A stretch of DNA of 64,000 bases from Arthrobacter sp. CJ23 (GCF_024741795.1 NZ_CP102950.1:4564025-4628024); one strand, 5' to 3'. Counted from the first letter of the stretch, positions 44,123 to 53,782 are shown. The notes: generated from the letters alone by a model not told the origin. Translations and numbers: made by a program.

Positions 44123-44671
44123 ATGGCCAATCCGATCCCGAGTGCTCCTGGCAGGAGGACGAACGCACCGTTGCCGTCGGCAATCGGCGCCCACGTCGCG
44201 CCCGCCCAGCACCCGGTGCAGGCCGCACTTCCCACTGTTGAGGAAGTGTCCGCTGGCGGCGTCGTGGTGGACACCTCCGACGGCGCACTCCGGGTTGCGA
44301 TCATCGCCCGCCTTAATAGGGGCGGCCGGCTCGAGTGGTGCCTGCCCAAGGGCCACCCGGAGGGCCGGGAAAACAGCGAACAAGCCGCTGTCCGCGAGAT
44401 CGCCGAGGAGACCGGCATCGAGGGCGACATCTTGGCCCCGCTGGGCAGCATCGACTACTGGTTCACCGTGAGCGGCCACCGGGTCCACAAGACCGTGCAC
44501 CATTTCCTGCTCCGGGCCACCGGCGGCGAGCTGACCATCGAGAACGATCCGGACCAGGAAGCCGTGGACGCCGCCTGGGTGCCCATCCAGGATCTGGCCC
44601 GCAAGCTGTCCTTCCCCAACGAGCGCCGCATCGCCGATTTGGCCCGGGAAGTACTGCCCGAATACCTCTGA
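44123..44671 (+). CDS. NUDIX hydrolase (MutT4-like)
   Basis: A 182-residue NUDIX hydrolase. The NUDIX box is complete: GHPEGRE followed by REIAEETGI (G-x5-E-x7-REUxEExGU). A 40-residue Pro/Ala-rich N-terminal extension precedes the fold. It would hydrolyse a nucleoside diphosphate-linked compound. It occupies the place of MutT4 (Rv3908) in mycobacteria, divergent from cca. GGAG lies four bases before the ATG at 44123. murJ follows after 26 bases. Confidence 0.9.
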   Translation: MANPIPSAPGRRTNAPLPSAIGAHVAPAQHPVQAALPTVEEVSAGGVVVDTSDGALRVAIIARLNRGGRLEWCLPKGHPEGRENSEQAAVREIAEETGIEGDILAPLGSIDYWFTVSGHRVHKTVHHFLLRATGGELTIENDPDQEAVDAAWVPIQDLARKLSFPNERRIADLAREVLPEYL

Positions 44672-44697
44672 CGCCGGCACATGGGACGATAAAGGCG

Positions 44698-46788
44698 ATG
44701 TCTGCAGCCAAAACAACCCAGTCCGTCCAATCCGGAGAAGCTCGTTCCAGCGCCATCATGGCCGCCGGAACGCTGGTTTCCCGGTTCCTGGGCTTCGCCA
44801 AGACCTGGATGCTCGGCGCCGCCCTGGGCCTGGGTTCAACGGTCAATGACACGTTCATCAACGCGAACAACCTGCCCAACCTGATCTTCCTGCTGGTGGC
44901 CGGCGGCGTGTTCAACGCCGTCCTGGTGCCGCAGATCATCAAGGCGAGCAAGGCCCCGGACCGGGGTGCGGACTACATCGGCCGGCTGCTGACCCTGGCC
45001 GTCATCGTGCTCCTGGCCTTGACCGCACTGGTGACGCTGGCCGCGCCGCTGGTCATCGACCTCACCACGCAGGGCTATTCGCCGCAGCAGAAGGCCCTCG
45101 CCGTCACCTTCGCGTTCTGGTGCCTGCCGCAGATCTTCTTCTACGGCCTCTACGCACTCCTGACGCAGGTCTTGAACGCCAACGGCGCCTTCGGCCCGGC
45201 CATGTGGGCCCCCATCCTGAACAACGTGGTGGCCATCGCCGGCTTGGGCATGTTCATCTGGATCCTGGGCGAAAACTACACCAACCCGCACACCCTGGAT
45301 AACTGGGGTCCGTTCCAGACCTTCCTGATAGCCGGGTTCTCCACCATCGGCGTGGTCGCCCAGACGGTCATCCTGATGATCCCGGTGTTCCGGCTGCGGC
45401 TAGGCCTCAGGCCGCGTTTCGGCTGGCGCGGCGTGGGACTCGGCCAGGCAGCAAAACTGAGCGTCTGGACGCTGCTGACGGCCGCCGTCGGGCAGTTGGC
45501 GTTCCTCTATGTCATGAGGATCGCAACGATTCCCGGTGCCGAGCGCCTCCGCCTGGAACATGCCGGCGAGCTCACCGCCGCGGCAACGCTGCCTGGCAAC
45601 GCAGTCCTCGAAGTGGCCAGCCAGCTGTACCTGCTGCCGCACTCGATCATCGCGCTCTCACTGGCCACCGTCCTCTTCAACCGGATGACGCGCGCATCCC
45701 AGGACGGCAACAAGGCCGAGCTCCGCGATGCCCTGTCCCACGGCCTGCGCACCATGGCGGTGGCCACGGTGTTCGGTGCGCTGGCCCTGTTCGCCCTGGC
45801 GGGGCCGCTGGGCATGTTCTTCTCCGGCGGGGAGCCCGCCGACGGCGTCATGCTGGCCCAGACTCTGACCCTCCTGGCGCTCAGCACGCCGTTCATGAGC
45901 GCCAACTTCATGATGTCGCGCGTGTTCTACGCCAACGAGGACGCCCGCACCCCGTTCTACGTCCAGCTCCTGCTGGCGGTGGTCTACGTGGTGGGTGCCT
46001 TCGCCATCCAGTTCCTGCCGGTGGGCCAGATCATCTACGCCATCGCCGGCCTGTACACCCTCGGAAACATCCTTTCCGTGGTCATCAGCGTGTGGTTCCT
46101 GCGCCGCCTGCTGGGCCACCTGGACGGCCCGCGCATCGCCAACTCCTACATCCGGATGGGCTATGCGGCGCTTGGTTCGGCGCTCGCCGGCGCCCTGGCC
46201 CTGTGGCTCCTGGGCAGCTACCGGGCCGACGGCTTCGCCTGGAGCAGCCGCCCGGCGTCCCTCGTCACGGTGGTGGTGGTGGGTCCCGTCATGCTGGTGG
46301 CCTACCTCTTCCTGCTGAAGGTCTTCCGCGTCAGCGAACTGCGCGATCTGCTGCGCCCGCTGCTCGGCCGCCTGGGCAGCCGTGCCGCACCCGCCGCCGC
46401 CCCTGCGGCAGGACAGGGCCCGACGCCGGTACGCGCCACGGTCTCGGACGACACCGGTTTGATTCCACGCATCTCGGGCGAGTTCGACGCCGCCTCCTTC
46501 AGGGCGGGCCCCGCGCTGGAACCGGAACCACAGCCGGAGGCGGGCCAGGCACACGGGCCGGCAGCCGCCGTCGGGCAGGCTGTGGAGGACGGGACACTTG
46601 CGGATGCCGTCCCGGAGGCCGCCGGGGAAGCCGCGGGCGAAAAGAGCTACCTGCCGGACGAGAACGTCCCCAGTTCCACGCAGGGCGGCTTCCTCCGCCA
46701 GCAGATTCCGCTGCCCGGCCGCCGTGCCTACCAGGGAACCCCGGGGCGCAATCCGCACTTCAGGGGCAGGCGCACGCCGAAGAAGTGA
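44698..46788 (+). CDS. murJ: Lipid II flippase MurJ
   Basis: A 696-residue MATE/MOP-type flippase that moves lipid II to the outer face of the membrane for peptidoglycan synthesis. About 14 membrane segments fill residues 20-555; the start shows SRFLGFAKTWMLGAALGLG and TVNDTFINANNLPNLIF, hallmark MurJ sequence. The C-terminal 130 residues form an acidic, Pro/Ala-rich cytoplasmic tail. In mycobacteria MurJ carries a fused pseudokinase; here the kinase-like part is a separate downstream gene. Confidence 0.92.
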   Translation: MSAAKTTQSVQSGEARSSAIMAAGTLVSRFLGFAKTWMLGAALGLGSTVNDTFINANNLPNLIFLLVAGGVFNAVLVPQIIKASKAPDRGADYIGRLLTLAVIVLLALTALVTLAAPLVIDLTTQGYSPQQKALAVTFAFWCLPQIFFYGLYALLTQVLNANGAFGPAMWAPILNNVVAIAGLGMFIWILGENYTNPHTLDNWGPFQTFLIAGFSTIGVVAQTVILMIPVFRLRLGLRPRFGWRGVGLGQAAKLSVWTLLTAAVGQLAFLYVMRIATIPGAERLRLEHAGELTAAATLPGNAVLEVASQLYLLPHSIIALSLATVLFNRMTRASQDGNKAELRDALSHGLRTMAVATVFGALALFALAGPLGMFFSGGEPADGVMLAQTLTLLALSTPFMSANFMMSRVFYANEDARTPFYVQLLLAVVYVVGAFAIQFLPVGQIIYAIAGLYTLGNILSVVISVWFLRRLLGHLDGPRIANSYIRMGYAALGSALAGALALWLLGSYRADGFAWSSRPASLVTVVVVGPVMLVAYLFLLKVFRVSELRDLLRPLLGRLGSRAAPAAAPAAGQGPTPVRATVSDDTGLIPRISGEFDAASFRAGPALEPEPQPEAGQAHGPAAAVGQAVEDGTLADAVPEAAGEAAGEKSYLPDENVPSSTQGGFLRQQIPLPGRRAYQGTPGRNPHFRGRRTPKK

Positions 46789-46925
46789 CCTCCGCCAACC
46801 GGGGAGGCAGCACGCAATCGGCTAGGATCAAAGACGAATACAGGTAGTTGCAGACCACGGATCAACCGGCCTCCGGGGGATCCGTACGCACCACCCGCAG
46901 CTCCCGGACAGCCTAGGAGGAACCC

Positions 46926-48584
46926 GTGTCCCACCCGATCGACGTCGGATCAGTGCTTGGCGGCCGCTACAAGGTCACGGCCACCGTATTGACCTCGCAT
47001 GACCAAGATCTGGTGCTGGACGGCGTGGACCAGGTCCTCAACCGGCCCGTCAGCATCCTGGTTGCCGGCCCCGGAAACGGCGAACAGGTCGCCCAGAGCG
47101 CCCGCGAAGTCGCCACCGGAGAGCGTCCGGGCCACGTCCAGATCCTCGACCTGGGCGTCAGCGACAACACCACCTACCTCATCACCAACCACAGCACCGC
47201 ACCGGACCTGCTGGACCTGGTGGTCGCCACCAACGCGCCGTACGTGGAGCCGTTCTTCACGGAAACCCTCGGCAGCGAGATCTTCGGCCGGCCCCGCACG
47301 TACGAGCCCGAAACCTACGACGGCCTCTACGAGGACGATGAGCACGACGCCGAGTACATCCAGTACGACGAGGACGGCTACGCGTATCCTGCTGCCCAGG
47401 CGCCTGGCGGCCGGCCCGCTGTCCCGCCGATGCCCGAAGGCAGGCCTTCCTCCGCCCAGGCCGGCGGCATTGGTGCACGTCTGGCTGCTGCGGCCGCTGG
47501 AGCGGGCGCCGCGGCAGCCGCTGCCGCCGCCGCGGTGAAGAATTCCGCCGCTAAGGAAACCGCCCCCGACGCCGGAACGTGGGCTCCCGCGCAGGCCGCC
47601 CCGCCGGCCGCAGCGCAGGCGGCGGCGCCCCAGGAGCCCCAGGCACCGCCGGCAACGCAGGCCGTTCCGGCCGCTGCGCCTGTTGCTCCGGCTGTGCCCG
47701 CCTCGCCCCCAGCCTCCGCCTCGCCCGAGGCAAAGGTTTCGCTGTGGTCCGAGGAGGACTACGGCTTCATCGGCAATGACTCCGCGCCCCGCGCTGGCGC
47801 TGGCGCTGGCGCTGGCGCTGGGGCAGCAGGTGCAGGTGCAGCCGCTGCCGGCAACGTCCGCACGGCCTCGAGCTTTCCGGCGCAGGCCGCTGCCGGGTCC
47901 GGGGACGTCAACGAGGACTACTACGACGACGAACCCCAGCGTGAGCCCCGCTCCATGCGCTGGCTGGTAGGCGGCCTGCTCGCTGCTGTGCTGGTGGTCG
48001 GCCTCATCCTGGCAGTGACCAACCTGGGCAGCCTCCTGCCCGGCGGTGGCCCGGCAGCAACCAGCCAGTCCACCGGCGCCCAGACCGGCGCCGGCTCCGG
48101 AACACCGACGTCCACGGAAACCGTCGCTCCGCCCGCCCAGCCGCCGGCCATCGAGGGCATCACCCGCCTGGGTACCTTTGACTTCGCCGCCACCTTCGAC
48201 AAGGACCTTGGCCGGGCCTTCGACGGCAACGCCGCAAGCTACTGGTCGGACATGGAATTCGCTACGGAGGACTGGGGCGGACTGGCCGCGGACCTGCCGC
48301 TGGTGGTCAAACTGAAGGCACCCGCAGAGGTCAAGTCGATCACCCTGAGCCAGCTCGGCGGCTCCGGCGGCAACATCAGCGTCTACACGAACGACCGCCC
48401 CGCAATGGATGGCGCCAAGCTGGTCGGCACCAACAGTTTCACCTCCCCGGAACTAACCATGCCGCTCAGCGCGCCGGTCAATGCGCAGTACGTCATCGTG
48501 GTCATCAAGGCCCTGCCGAAGCTGGCAGCGCCGAAGACCAGGTTCGGCTATGGACTTCGCCTGGCCGAGGTCAAGGTCCAGTAA
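46926..48584 (+). CDS. Membrane protein with degenerate kinase N-lobe and discoidin-like external domain
   Basis: A 552-residue protein encoded just after murJ. Residues 8-100 resemble the N-lobe of a Ser/Thr kinase (SVLGGRYKV, then RPVSILVAG where the ATP-binding Lys is replaced by Leu45), ending after the hinge with no C-lobe. An Ala/Pro-rich linker (160-320) contains a GA repeat. A single membrane helix spans about 345-366. The external C-terminal 150 residues look like a discoidin/F5-8-type beta domain. By position it corresponds to the MurJ-associated pseudokinase of mycobacteria, so a role in regulating peptidoglycan synthesis is inferred. Confidence 0.75.
   Translation: MSHPIDVGSVLGGRYKVTATVLTSHDQDLVLDGVDQVLNRPVSILVAGPGNGEQVAQSAREVATGERPGHVQILDLGVSDNTTYLITNHSTAPDLLDLVVATNAPYVEPFFTETLGSEIFGRPRTYEPETYDGLYEDDEHDAEYIQYDEDGYAYPAAQAPGGRPAVPPMPEGRPSSAQAGGIGARLAAAAAGAGAAAAAAAAAVKNSAAKETAPDAGTWAPAQAAPPAAAQAAAPQEPQAPPATQAVPAAAPVAPAVPASPPASASPEAKVSLWSEEDYGFIGNDSAPRAGAGAGAGAGAAGAGAAAAGNVRTASSFPAQAAAGSGDVNEDYYDDEPQREPRSMRWLVGGLLAAVLVVGLILAVTNLGSLLPGGGPAATSQSTGAQTGAGSGTPTSTETVAPPAQPPAIEGITRLGTFDFAATFDKDLGRAFDGNAASYWSDMEFATEDWGGLAADLPLVVKLKAPAEVKSITLSQLGGSGGNISVYTNDRPAMDGAKLVGTNSFTSPELTMPLSAPVNAQYVIVVIKALPKLAAPKTRFGYGLRLAEVKVQ
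47791..47820 (+). repeat. Hexanucleotide repeat (GCGCTG)5 within the coding sequence
   Basis: Five perfect tandem copies encode alternating Ala-Gly in the cytoplasmic linker of the kinase-like protein. In-frame six-base units could change copy number without breaking the frame. Confidence 0.85.
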
Positions 48585-48711
48585 GTCCCACGCAGCGGCC
48601 CCCGTCGCGGCCCACCAGGGCCGAAGTAACCCGGCGTCCGCTCTTCCTTGGCCTGAGCCGCCAGACGGTATCCTGAATGGTGGTGTGTTTTTCGGGTCCC
48701 CAAAAACCGCC

Positions 48712-48737
48712 GGAATATTTGGGGCCGTCACCCGGTT
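48712..48737 (+). promoter_or_regulatory. SigR/SigH-type promoter of trxBA
   Basis: GGAAT at 48712-48716 and GTT at 48735-48737 are separated by exactly 18 bases, matching the consensus known for Streptomyces SigR and mycobacterial SigH. In those organisms thiol-oxidative stress drives thioredoxin genes from such promoters. It lies 58 bases before the trxB start. CCCCAAA/TTTGGGG arms (48698-48704 and 48718-48724) overlap it. Confidence 0.7.
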
Positions 48738-48795
48738 GAGTCAGGTGGCTGCCCCAAAGGCAGCAGCATCGACCAAGGAAGAGGTTCACCGCCAA

Positions 48796-49752
48796 GTGAG
48801 CATTGCAGAAAACAGCGCATCGCAGGTGCGGGACGTCATCATTGTAGGTTCTGGCCCGGCCGGCTACACCGCCGCCGTGTACACCGCCCGAGCTAACATG
48901 AACCCCCTGCTTATTGCTGGTTCTGTCACCGCCGGTGGCGAACTGATGAACACCACGGACGTCGAGAACTACCCTGGCTTCCCGGACGGCATTCTGGGCC
49001 CGGACCTCATGGAAAACTTCGAGAAGCAGGCAGTCCGCTTCGGCACGGAGATCCAGTTCGAGGACGTTACCGAGCTGGACCTCGACGGCGACATCAAGAC
49101 TGTCACCATCGCCACGGGGGAGAAGTTCCAGGCCCGCGCCATCATCCTCTCCACAGGCTCCGCCTACCGCGAGCTCGGCCTTGAGAACGAAAAGCGCCTT
49201 TCCGGCCACGGCGTTAGCTGGTGTGCAACCTGCGACGGTTTCTTCTTCAAGGACCAGGACATCGCGGTCATCGGTGGCGGCGACTCCGCCATGGAAGAGG
49301 CACTCTTCCTCACCAAGTTCGCCAAGTCCGTCACGGTCATCCACCGTCGCGATGCTCTCAAGGCTTCCAAGATCATGGGCGACCGCGCCCAGGCACACGA
49401 GAAGATCAACTTCATCTGGAACACCGGTGTTGAGGATGTTCTTGGCGGCGACAAGGTAACCGGCCTCAAGCTCAAGAACCTGGTTGACGGCACCGAGTCT
49501 GAACTCCCCGTCACCGGCGTCTTCGTTGCTATCGGCAACGATCCCCGCACGGAGCTCGTGAAGGGCAAGCTGGACCTGACCCCGGAAGGCACCATCGCCG
49601 TCGAGGGTCGCAGCTCGCGCACCACCATCAAGGGCGTCTTTGCCGCCGGTGACGTTGTCGACCCCACGTACCGCCAGGCCATCACGGCTTCCGGTTCCGG
49701 TTGTGTTGCGGCGCTGGACGTGGAGCACTACCTCGCAGACCTGCACGCATAA
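48796..49752 (+). CDS. trxB: Thioredoxin reductase
   Basis: A 318-residue NADPH-dependent flavoenzyme that reduces thioredoxin. It has the FAD motif GSGPAGYTAAVY at 18-29, redox-active C143 and C146 in SWCATCDGFFF, the NADPH motif GGGDSAMEEA and the C-terminal FAD motif GVFAAGDVVD. The GTG start at 48796 gives the expected length; the longer frame upstream is not conserved-looking. It is followed by trxA after 36 bases and preceded by a SigR-like promoter. Confidence 0.95.
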   Translation: MSIAENSASQVRDVIIVGSGPAGYTAAVYTARANMNPLLIAGSVTAGGELMNTTDVENYPGFPDGILGPDLMENFEKQAVRFGTEIQFEDVTELDLDGDIKTVTIATGEKFQARAIILSTGSAYRELGLENEKRLSGHGVSWCATCDGFFFKDQDIAVIGGGDSAMEEALFLTKFAKSVTVIHRRDALKASKIMGDRAQAHEKINFIWNTGVEDVLGGDKVTGLKLKNLVDGTESELPVTGVFVAIGNDPRTELVKGKLDLTPEGTIAVEGRSSRTTIKGVFAAGDVVDPTYRQAITASGSGCVAALDVEHYLADLHA

Positions 49753-49788
49753 GCGGCACAAGCAATTCACTAGAAGGGAAAGTCAAAC

Positions 49789-50115
49789 ATGAGCAACGCC
49801 AAAGACGTTACCGACGCAAGCTTCAGCACCGACGTTCTGGCCGCTGACAAGCCGGTCATCGTGGATTTCTGGGCCGAATGGTGCGGCCCGTGCCGCAAGC
49901 TGGGTCCGATTCTGGACGAGATCTCCGTCGAGTACGGTGACAAGGTGAACGTCGTCAAGGTCAACGTTGATGACAACCCCGCCATTGCCGCCGAGTACGG
50001 CATCACCTCCATCCCGGCCGTTTACCTGTTCAACGGGGGAGAAGTGAAGAACACCGTCATCGGTGCCAAGCCGAAGCAGTTCTTCGAGAAGGAATTCGCG
50101 GACGTTCTGTCCTAG
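49789..50115 (+). CDS. trxA: Thioredoxin
   Basis: A 108-residue thioredoxin that keeps cytoplasmic protein thiols reduced. The active site is WCGPC (C32, C35) in FWAEWCGPCRKLGP, and the cis-proline segment is ITSIPAVYLF. The length is standard. Second gene of the trxBA operon; GAAGGGAAAG lies upstream of the ATG. An intrinsic terminator follows. Confidence 0.96.
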   Translation: MSNAKDVTDASFSTDVLAADKPVIVDFWAEWCGPCRKLGPILDEISVEYGDKVNVVKVNVDDNPAIAAEYGITSIPAVYLFNGGEVKNTVIGAKPKQFFEKEFADVLS

Positions 50116-50163
50116 TTCCTCTCAGTACGCGTTTTTCGGTAGCCGTTTCGCGGGTGCCGCTCG

Positions 50164-50220
50164 GAAAGCCGGTGGTTGCCGCTCCTTTGGGAGTGTGCAG
50201 ACCACCGGCTTTCTTGGTTT
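50164..50220 (+). terminator. Terminator of trxBA
   Basis: GAAAGCCGGTGGT (50164-50176) pairs perfectly with ACCACCGGCTTTC (50201-50213), and TTGGTTTTT follows. It closes the trx transcript and marks the left edge of the gene-poor region. Confidence 0.85.
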
Positions 50221-50316
50221 TTGGACCATTCATGGATATTGAACCCTTTTGGGTTTTGTAGTTGCGTCTGGTTTCCAGGAACCGTTTCTCTGTTGCCCTG
50301 CTACTTTTGCCTACCT

Positions 50317-50370
50317 GGGGTAGGGCGAAGTTTGCAGCGTCCGGGGGTAGGGCGAAGTTTGCAGCGTCCG
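50317..50370. repeat. Perfect 27-base tandem duplication
   Basis: Two exact adjacent copies (50317-50343, 50344-50370), each starting GGGGTAGGGCGAAG. No gene function is evident. Confidence 0.9.
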
Positions 50371-50401
50371 GGGCGGTTGGTGCCTCTCCACGGCATTTTC
50401 A

Positions 50402-50417
50402 TGTTTCACGTGAATCA
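50402..50417. other. Degenerate parS site
   Basis: TGTTTCACGTGAATCA, one mismatch from the consensus in the right arm. It is the outermost site, farthest from oriC. ParB binding is likely weaker, if any. Confidence 0.5.
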
Positions 50418-50657
50418 GTTCCCGTGGGGTCTGGATCATCAGCTGCCTGGCGAGGGACAGGCCTCCGTGATCTCTCACGACTTCATGGACACTTCACGTT
50501 TCGGTGCTTCGTGCACACATCCTTGCTCAGCTCCGGCGGCCTTTCTGGTAGGTCATTTTCGTTTCCTTTGTCCCGGCATGGTTGCCGGCCTTGCATGCAT
50601 CAGAACTCCACCGGCGCGCGTGGCGTTTGATGACCGTGCTGACGACCGCATCGCGGA

Positions 50658-50699
50658 CTGGGGCATTTCGACGGTGGGCTGGGGCATTTCGTCGATGGG
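50658..50699. repeat. 21-base tandem duplication, two mismatches
   Basis: Copies at 50658-50678 and 50679-50699, each starting CTGGGGCATTTCG. Non-coding context. Confidence 0.8.
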
Positions 50700-51358
50700 C
50701 TGGAGGAACCCGCACCCGGCCACGCATTCATCTTCAATGCGGGATTCGTGAGACGTACTGACCATAAGGTCTTGAGGGATGTGTTGCCCTGGATCATTGC
50801 CCTCCGGTTGTGGCCACATTCTCGGATGGCATGATTCCGTCGGGCTGAGGCTGACCAGGCGAGGCGGTCAGAATTCCTACGTGAGCGTGTCAGCATCGGA
50901 CGTAAGAGCAAGGCCCGGGGGGAGGGATGACTGCTGCAAGCTGGTGAAGGCCTACTCCGAGAGACCTTCCGCATCCACCGGCACCCATGGAAGGCCTTCA
51001 CTCTGCCGCGTGGATTGCAGGCCCTTGGGCTGGACCCTGCTCCAGGCCTTGGCCCACGGTTTCCGCGCGGTGCGTGCCGCCTGCGGTGCTTCGGCAGTGA
51101 GCCGTCATCACCTGTGCGGGGGAGCTCGTCTGCTTGACCGTGACTTCATCGGCCAGTGCCGCGGCGTATGCCAAGTTGCGGGCCGCGCATGGAACGTCCA
51201 AACATTCCACGTGTCCATTCTGAATCCAAGCACGACTGGTCCGCCTGTATCGACCTTCGCTCCCTAACGTGACTCCGAAGGATAATGCTTCCTGGCAGGC
51301 TGCCACGGCTAACCAACGCGTCCGAGGCGTCTCTGCATTCGAGTGCGGCTTGCTGTCT

Positions 51359-51374
51359 TGTTCCACGTGAAACA
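51359..51374. other. parS site
   Basis: TGTTCCACGTGAAACA, identical to the classical Bacillus subtilis parS consensus. ParB loads here as a CTP-dependent clamp in known systems. Confidence 0.9.
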
Positions 51375-52097
51375 TCACCATCGTAGGGAGAGGATGACAC
51401 TACGCCTAGGCATCCCAGCTCCACCTTCTGACCACGGTCCACAGCCGCCGACGGGCGCCGAACCGTTTCGATTCCTCGGCTCAATTCGTCGCCGCAGCTC
51501 ATTGCCGGTTGAAGCGCTGCGCAGGAAGAAGCGGGGAAGGCGACTCAGGTGACTCCAAAGGAAGGCACGGCTCCCTGCAAATACCACGGCAGCTTGCCTG
51601 CAGGACCGTCCGACAGCGGAGGATCAGCCGCTGGCTCGGACTGTCACCGGGCAGAGCTGTCCACGAATCCAGGGTCCGTACACTCGATTCGTTCCGGGCT
51701 GGTGGCCGCCGCGGCATAGGGATAGGTGCCGGAGGGTACTCCCGCCGATGGCATTCCGAGCAGTTCGGGGCAGCCGATTCAATGATGTACGGAGCCTCCC
51801 GAACAGCAACCACTCCCGCCCATGCTGACGCAACTACCGCCGGCTCCTCGGGTGAACGCCAAGGCAGAGGTAGCGGCAGGATTGAACAATGCCACGGCAC
51901 ACTGGGACGTCGGCTGGCGTTCCAACCCCTTTACGTCGTCCATCAGGACGCGGGAACTCTAGTCCGGCCCTGGTGAACGGCTGCAGTCGCCACATGCCGC
52001 ACATCAGTCGGGGTGTCACCAGCAACCGCCGGACCGGGCCGCGCCGACTGCGTCTAGGCCTCAGTTCTCCTCCAGGCGGTCAGGCTGCGCGTTTGGG

Positions 52098-52113
52098 TGT
52101 TTCACGTGAAACG
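52098..52113. other. parS site
   Basis: TGTTTCACGTGAAACG. The 14-base palindromic core GTTTCACGTGAAAC is intact. First of three sites within 151 bases. Confidence 0.9.
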
Positions 52114-52131
52114 TGAGCACAGCGTGGTATC

Positions 52132-52147
52132 CGTTTCACGTGAAACA
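52132..52147. other. parS site
   Basis: CGTTTCACGTGAAACA, perfect core, starting 34 bases after the start of the previous site. Confidence 0.9.
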
Positions 52148-52232
52148 TTCACTCACCCGTGAACGTCACCTGTTGAACCCGCGGCAGGCGAAGCGCGGTC
52201 AGGCGCTGTGACGCCTGTCTGCCCTTTTGGCC

Positions 52233-52248
52233 CGTTTCACGTGAAACA
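52233..52248. other. parS site
   Basis: CGTTTCACGTGAAACA, perfect core, third of the tight triplet. Confidence 0.9.
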
Positions 52249-52573
52249 TCTCCAGAGAGTAGCCACTGCCCCTGGCGCTGATACCTACTTCTCTTTGCCA
52301 AGAGGCATTGGTGAGCGGCTCCCGGCTTTTGGTTCCGGGGCCGTTCATCGCGTGCCGGCCGGTGGTGGTGGGGGTGTTGGCTGGACTCGTCTGGACTGCA
52401 GTGTCTGGCTGATGATCGCGGGTTGGTTGCCGCATGACGATGCGTTCGGCTGGAGCGTGTCTGCGTCCAAAGGCCGAGTGCGGTCGGTCTGGCCCGTCTG
52501 TTCCCAGCCGAATCTCGAGTTGGCTCCATGTGCTGCCATCACACTGTCCGCAACACACGGGGGCGCGTTCGTG

Positions 52574-53678
52574 TCAGGCCGCGTTCATGCGTTGTCCTTG
52601 CCGAAGCGGGGTGGCCAGTGACCAGCACCAGCCGGCGAGCTCAAGGACGATCACGGTGTTCGCCGTGACGGACCTCTTCCTGCGGGCATCGAACTGTTCC
52701 CATCTGTAGTGGATCCGGTGCGTGCCTTCCAGGTCACGGGTACGGGTTGCCGGGCGACAAGGTCGAACTGGCGCAACAGCCGTTCCCCCGGGCGGGAGTA
52801 TGGGCGTTGGTGCTGCGGGGCGGCTTTGACCAGGAGTTTGCGGGCATGGCTGTTCGCGGCTTTCGTGATCGGGCCTGGTGCCGGGACTGGCCGGAGGAGA
52901 TGTCGCTGGGCACCAGGCCGAGGTAAGGAACCGATGGTGAAGCCGTGAAACGCGTCCGGTCCCCGATCTCCACGGCCAGCCCGCACGCGCGGTTGTGATT
53001 TGGATGCCGCGCGTAGGCACATCAAGGCGTCAATCACCGGGCCGTAGCGGCACTCCGCGGACGTGGCGGCAACCTGCTTGTCGATCCGTGCCAGGTGCCG
53101 GCTAGGACTTCGGCCCGCTTCACCTCGGCCTCGTAGATGAACTGCAGCGCCGGTTCCTCAAGCGTTGGCAGTGCAGCCACAAGCCATGTTCCGTCGTCCA
53201 CCTGGTCTCCTTGGGATAGCGGATGCCGTGGCGCTGCAGGATGGCATTCACCTGCTGGCGGGCGTGCGCGAGGCCCTTGGCCGTGCCGGAGAGCAGCCGG
53301 GACAGATCCCACGGGGCTTCTTCGTGCGAGTCCGGGATTCGCACCTCTGTGAAAGAGCCGACCGCGGGCATCTCGGACAGCACCCGGGCGTCCCGCTTGT
53401 CGGTCCTGATCCGGTCCTCGGGCCCGCGGGAGTTTTCGAGGAGGCCGCAACCACGTAGTTGATGCCGGGTGCCTGCAGGCACCGGGCGAGAACCATTCCG
53501 GTGGCGCCGGCTTCGTAGATTCCTTGTCGGGCGGGGTGAACCGGTGGATCCCCTCCAGCACCACGGCCGGGTCGGAGGACATCGCATGGGTGCTGACTTC
53601 ACCGGCGTCCGGGTTCAGTGCACGGCAAACGACGTTGACCGTGTGAACATCCCGCCCAATGAAGATATGTTCACCCAC
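52574..53678 (-). pseudogene. IS110-family transposase remnant, frameshifted
   Basis: Joining three frames gives a near full-length (about 365-residue) IS110 transposase. The N-terminal RuvC-like start is IFIGRDVHTVNVV, then YEAGATGMVLARCLQA, DRIRTDKRDARVL, HARQQVNAILQRHGIRYPKE, YLGLVPSDISSG and ITKAANSHARKLLV near the C-terminal serine motif, ending IVLELAGWCWSLAT. At least four frame changes break it, so it is dead. The element sits between parS sites at 52233 and 53859. Its ends are not recognisable. Confidence 0.85.
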
Positions 53679-53782
53679 GGCCGGAGTCTGGTTGCCCCTC
53701 CAAATACGCACCGATCTCCACAGCCACACTGTCCCACTCATGGCCCACGACTCACGCCCCACGCCCCACGCCGACAGCCTCG

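Noticed and set aside
50317..50699. Short direct repeats as a possible CRISPR array
   Set aside because: The repeats are immediately adjacent without spacers, with only two copies each and no cas genes.
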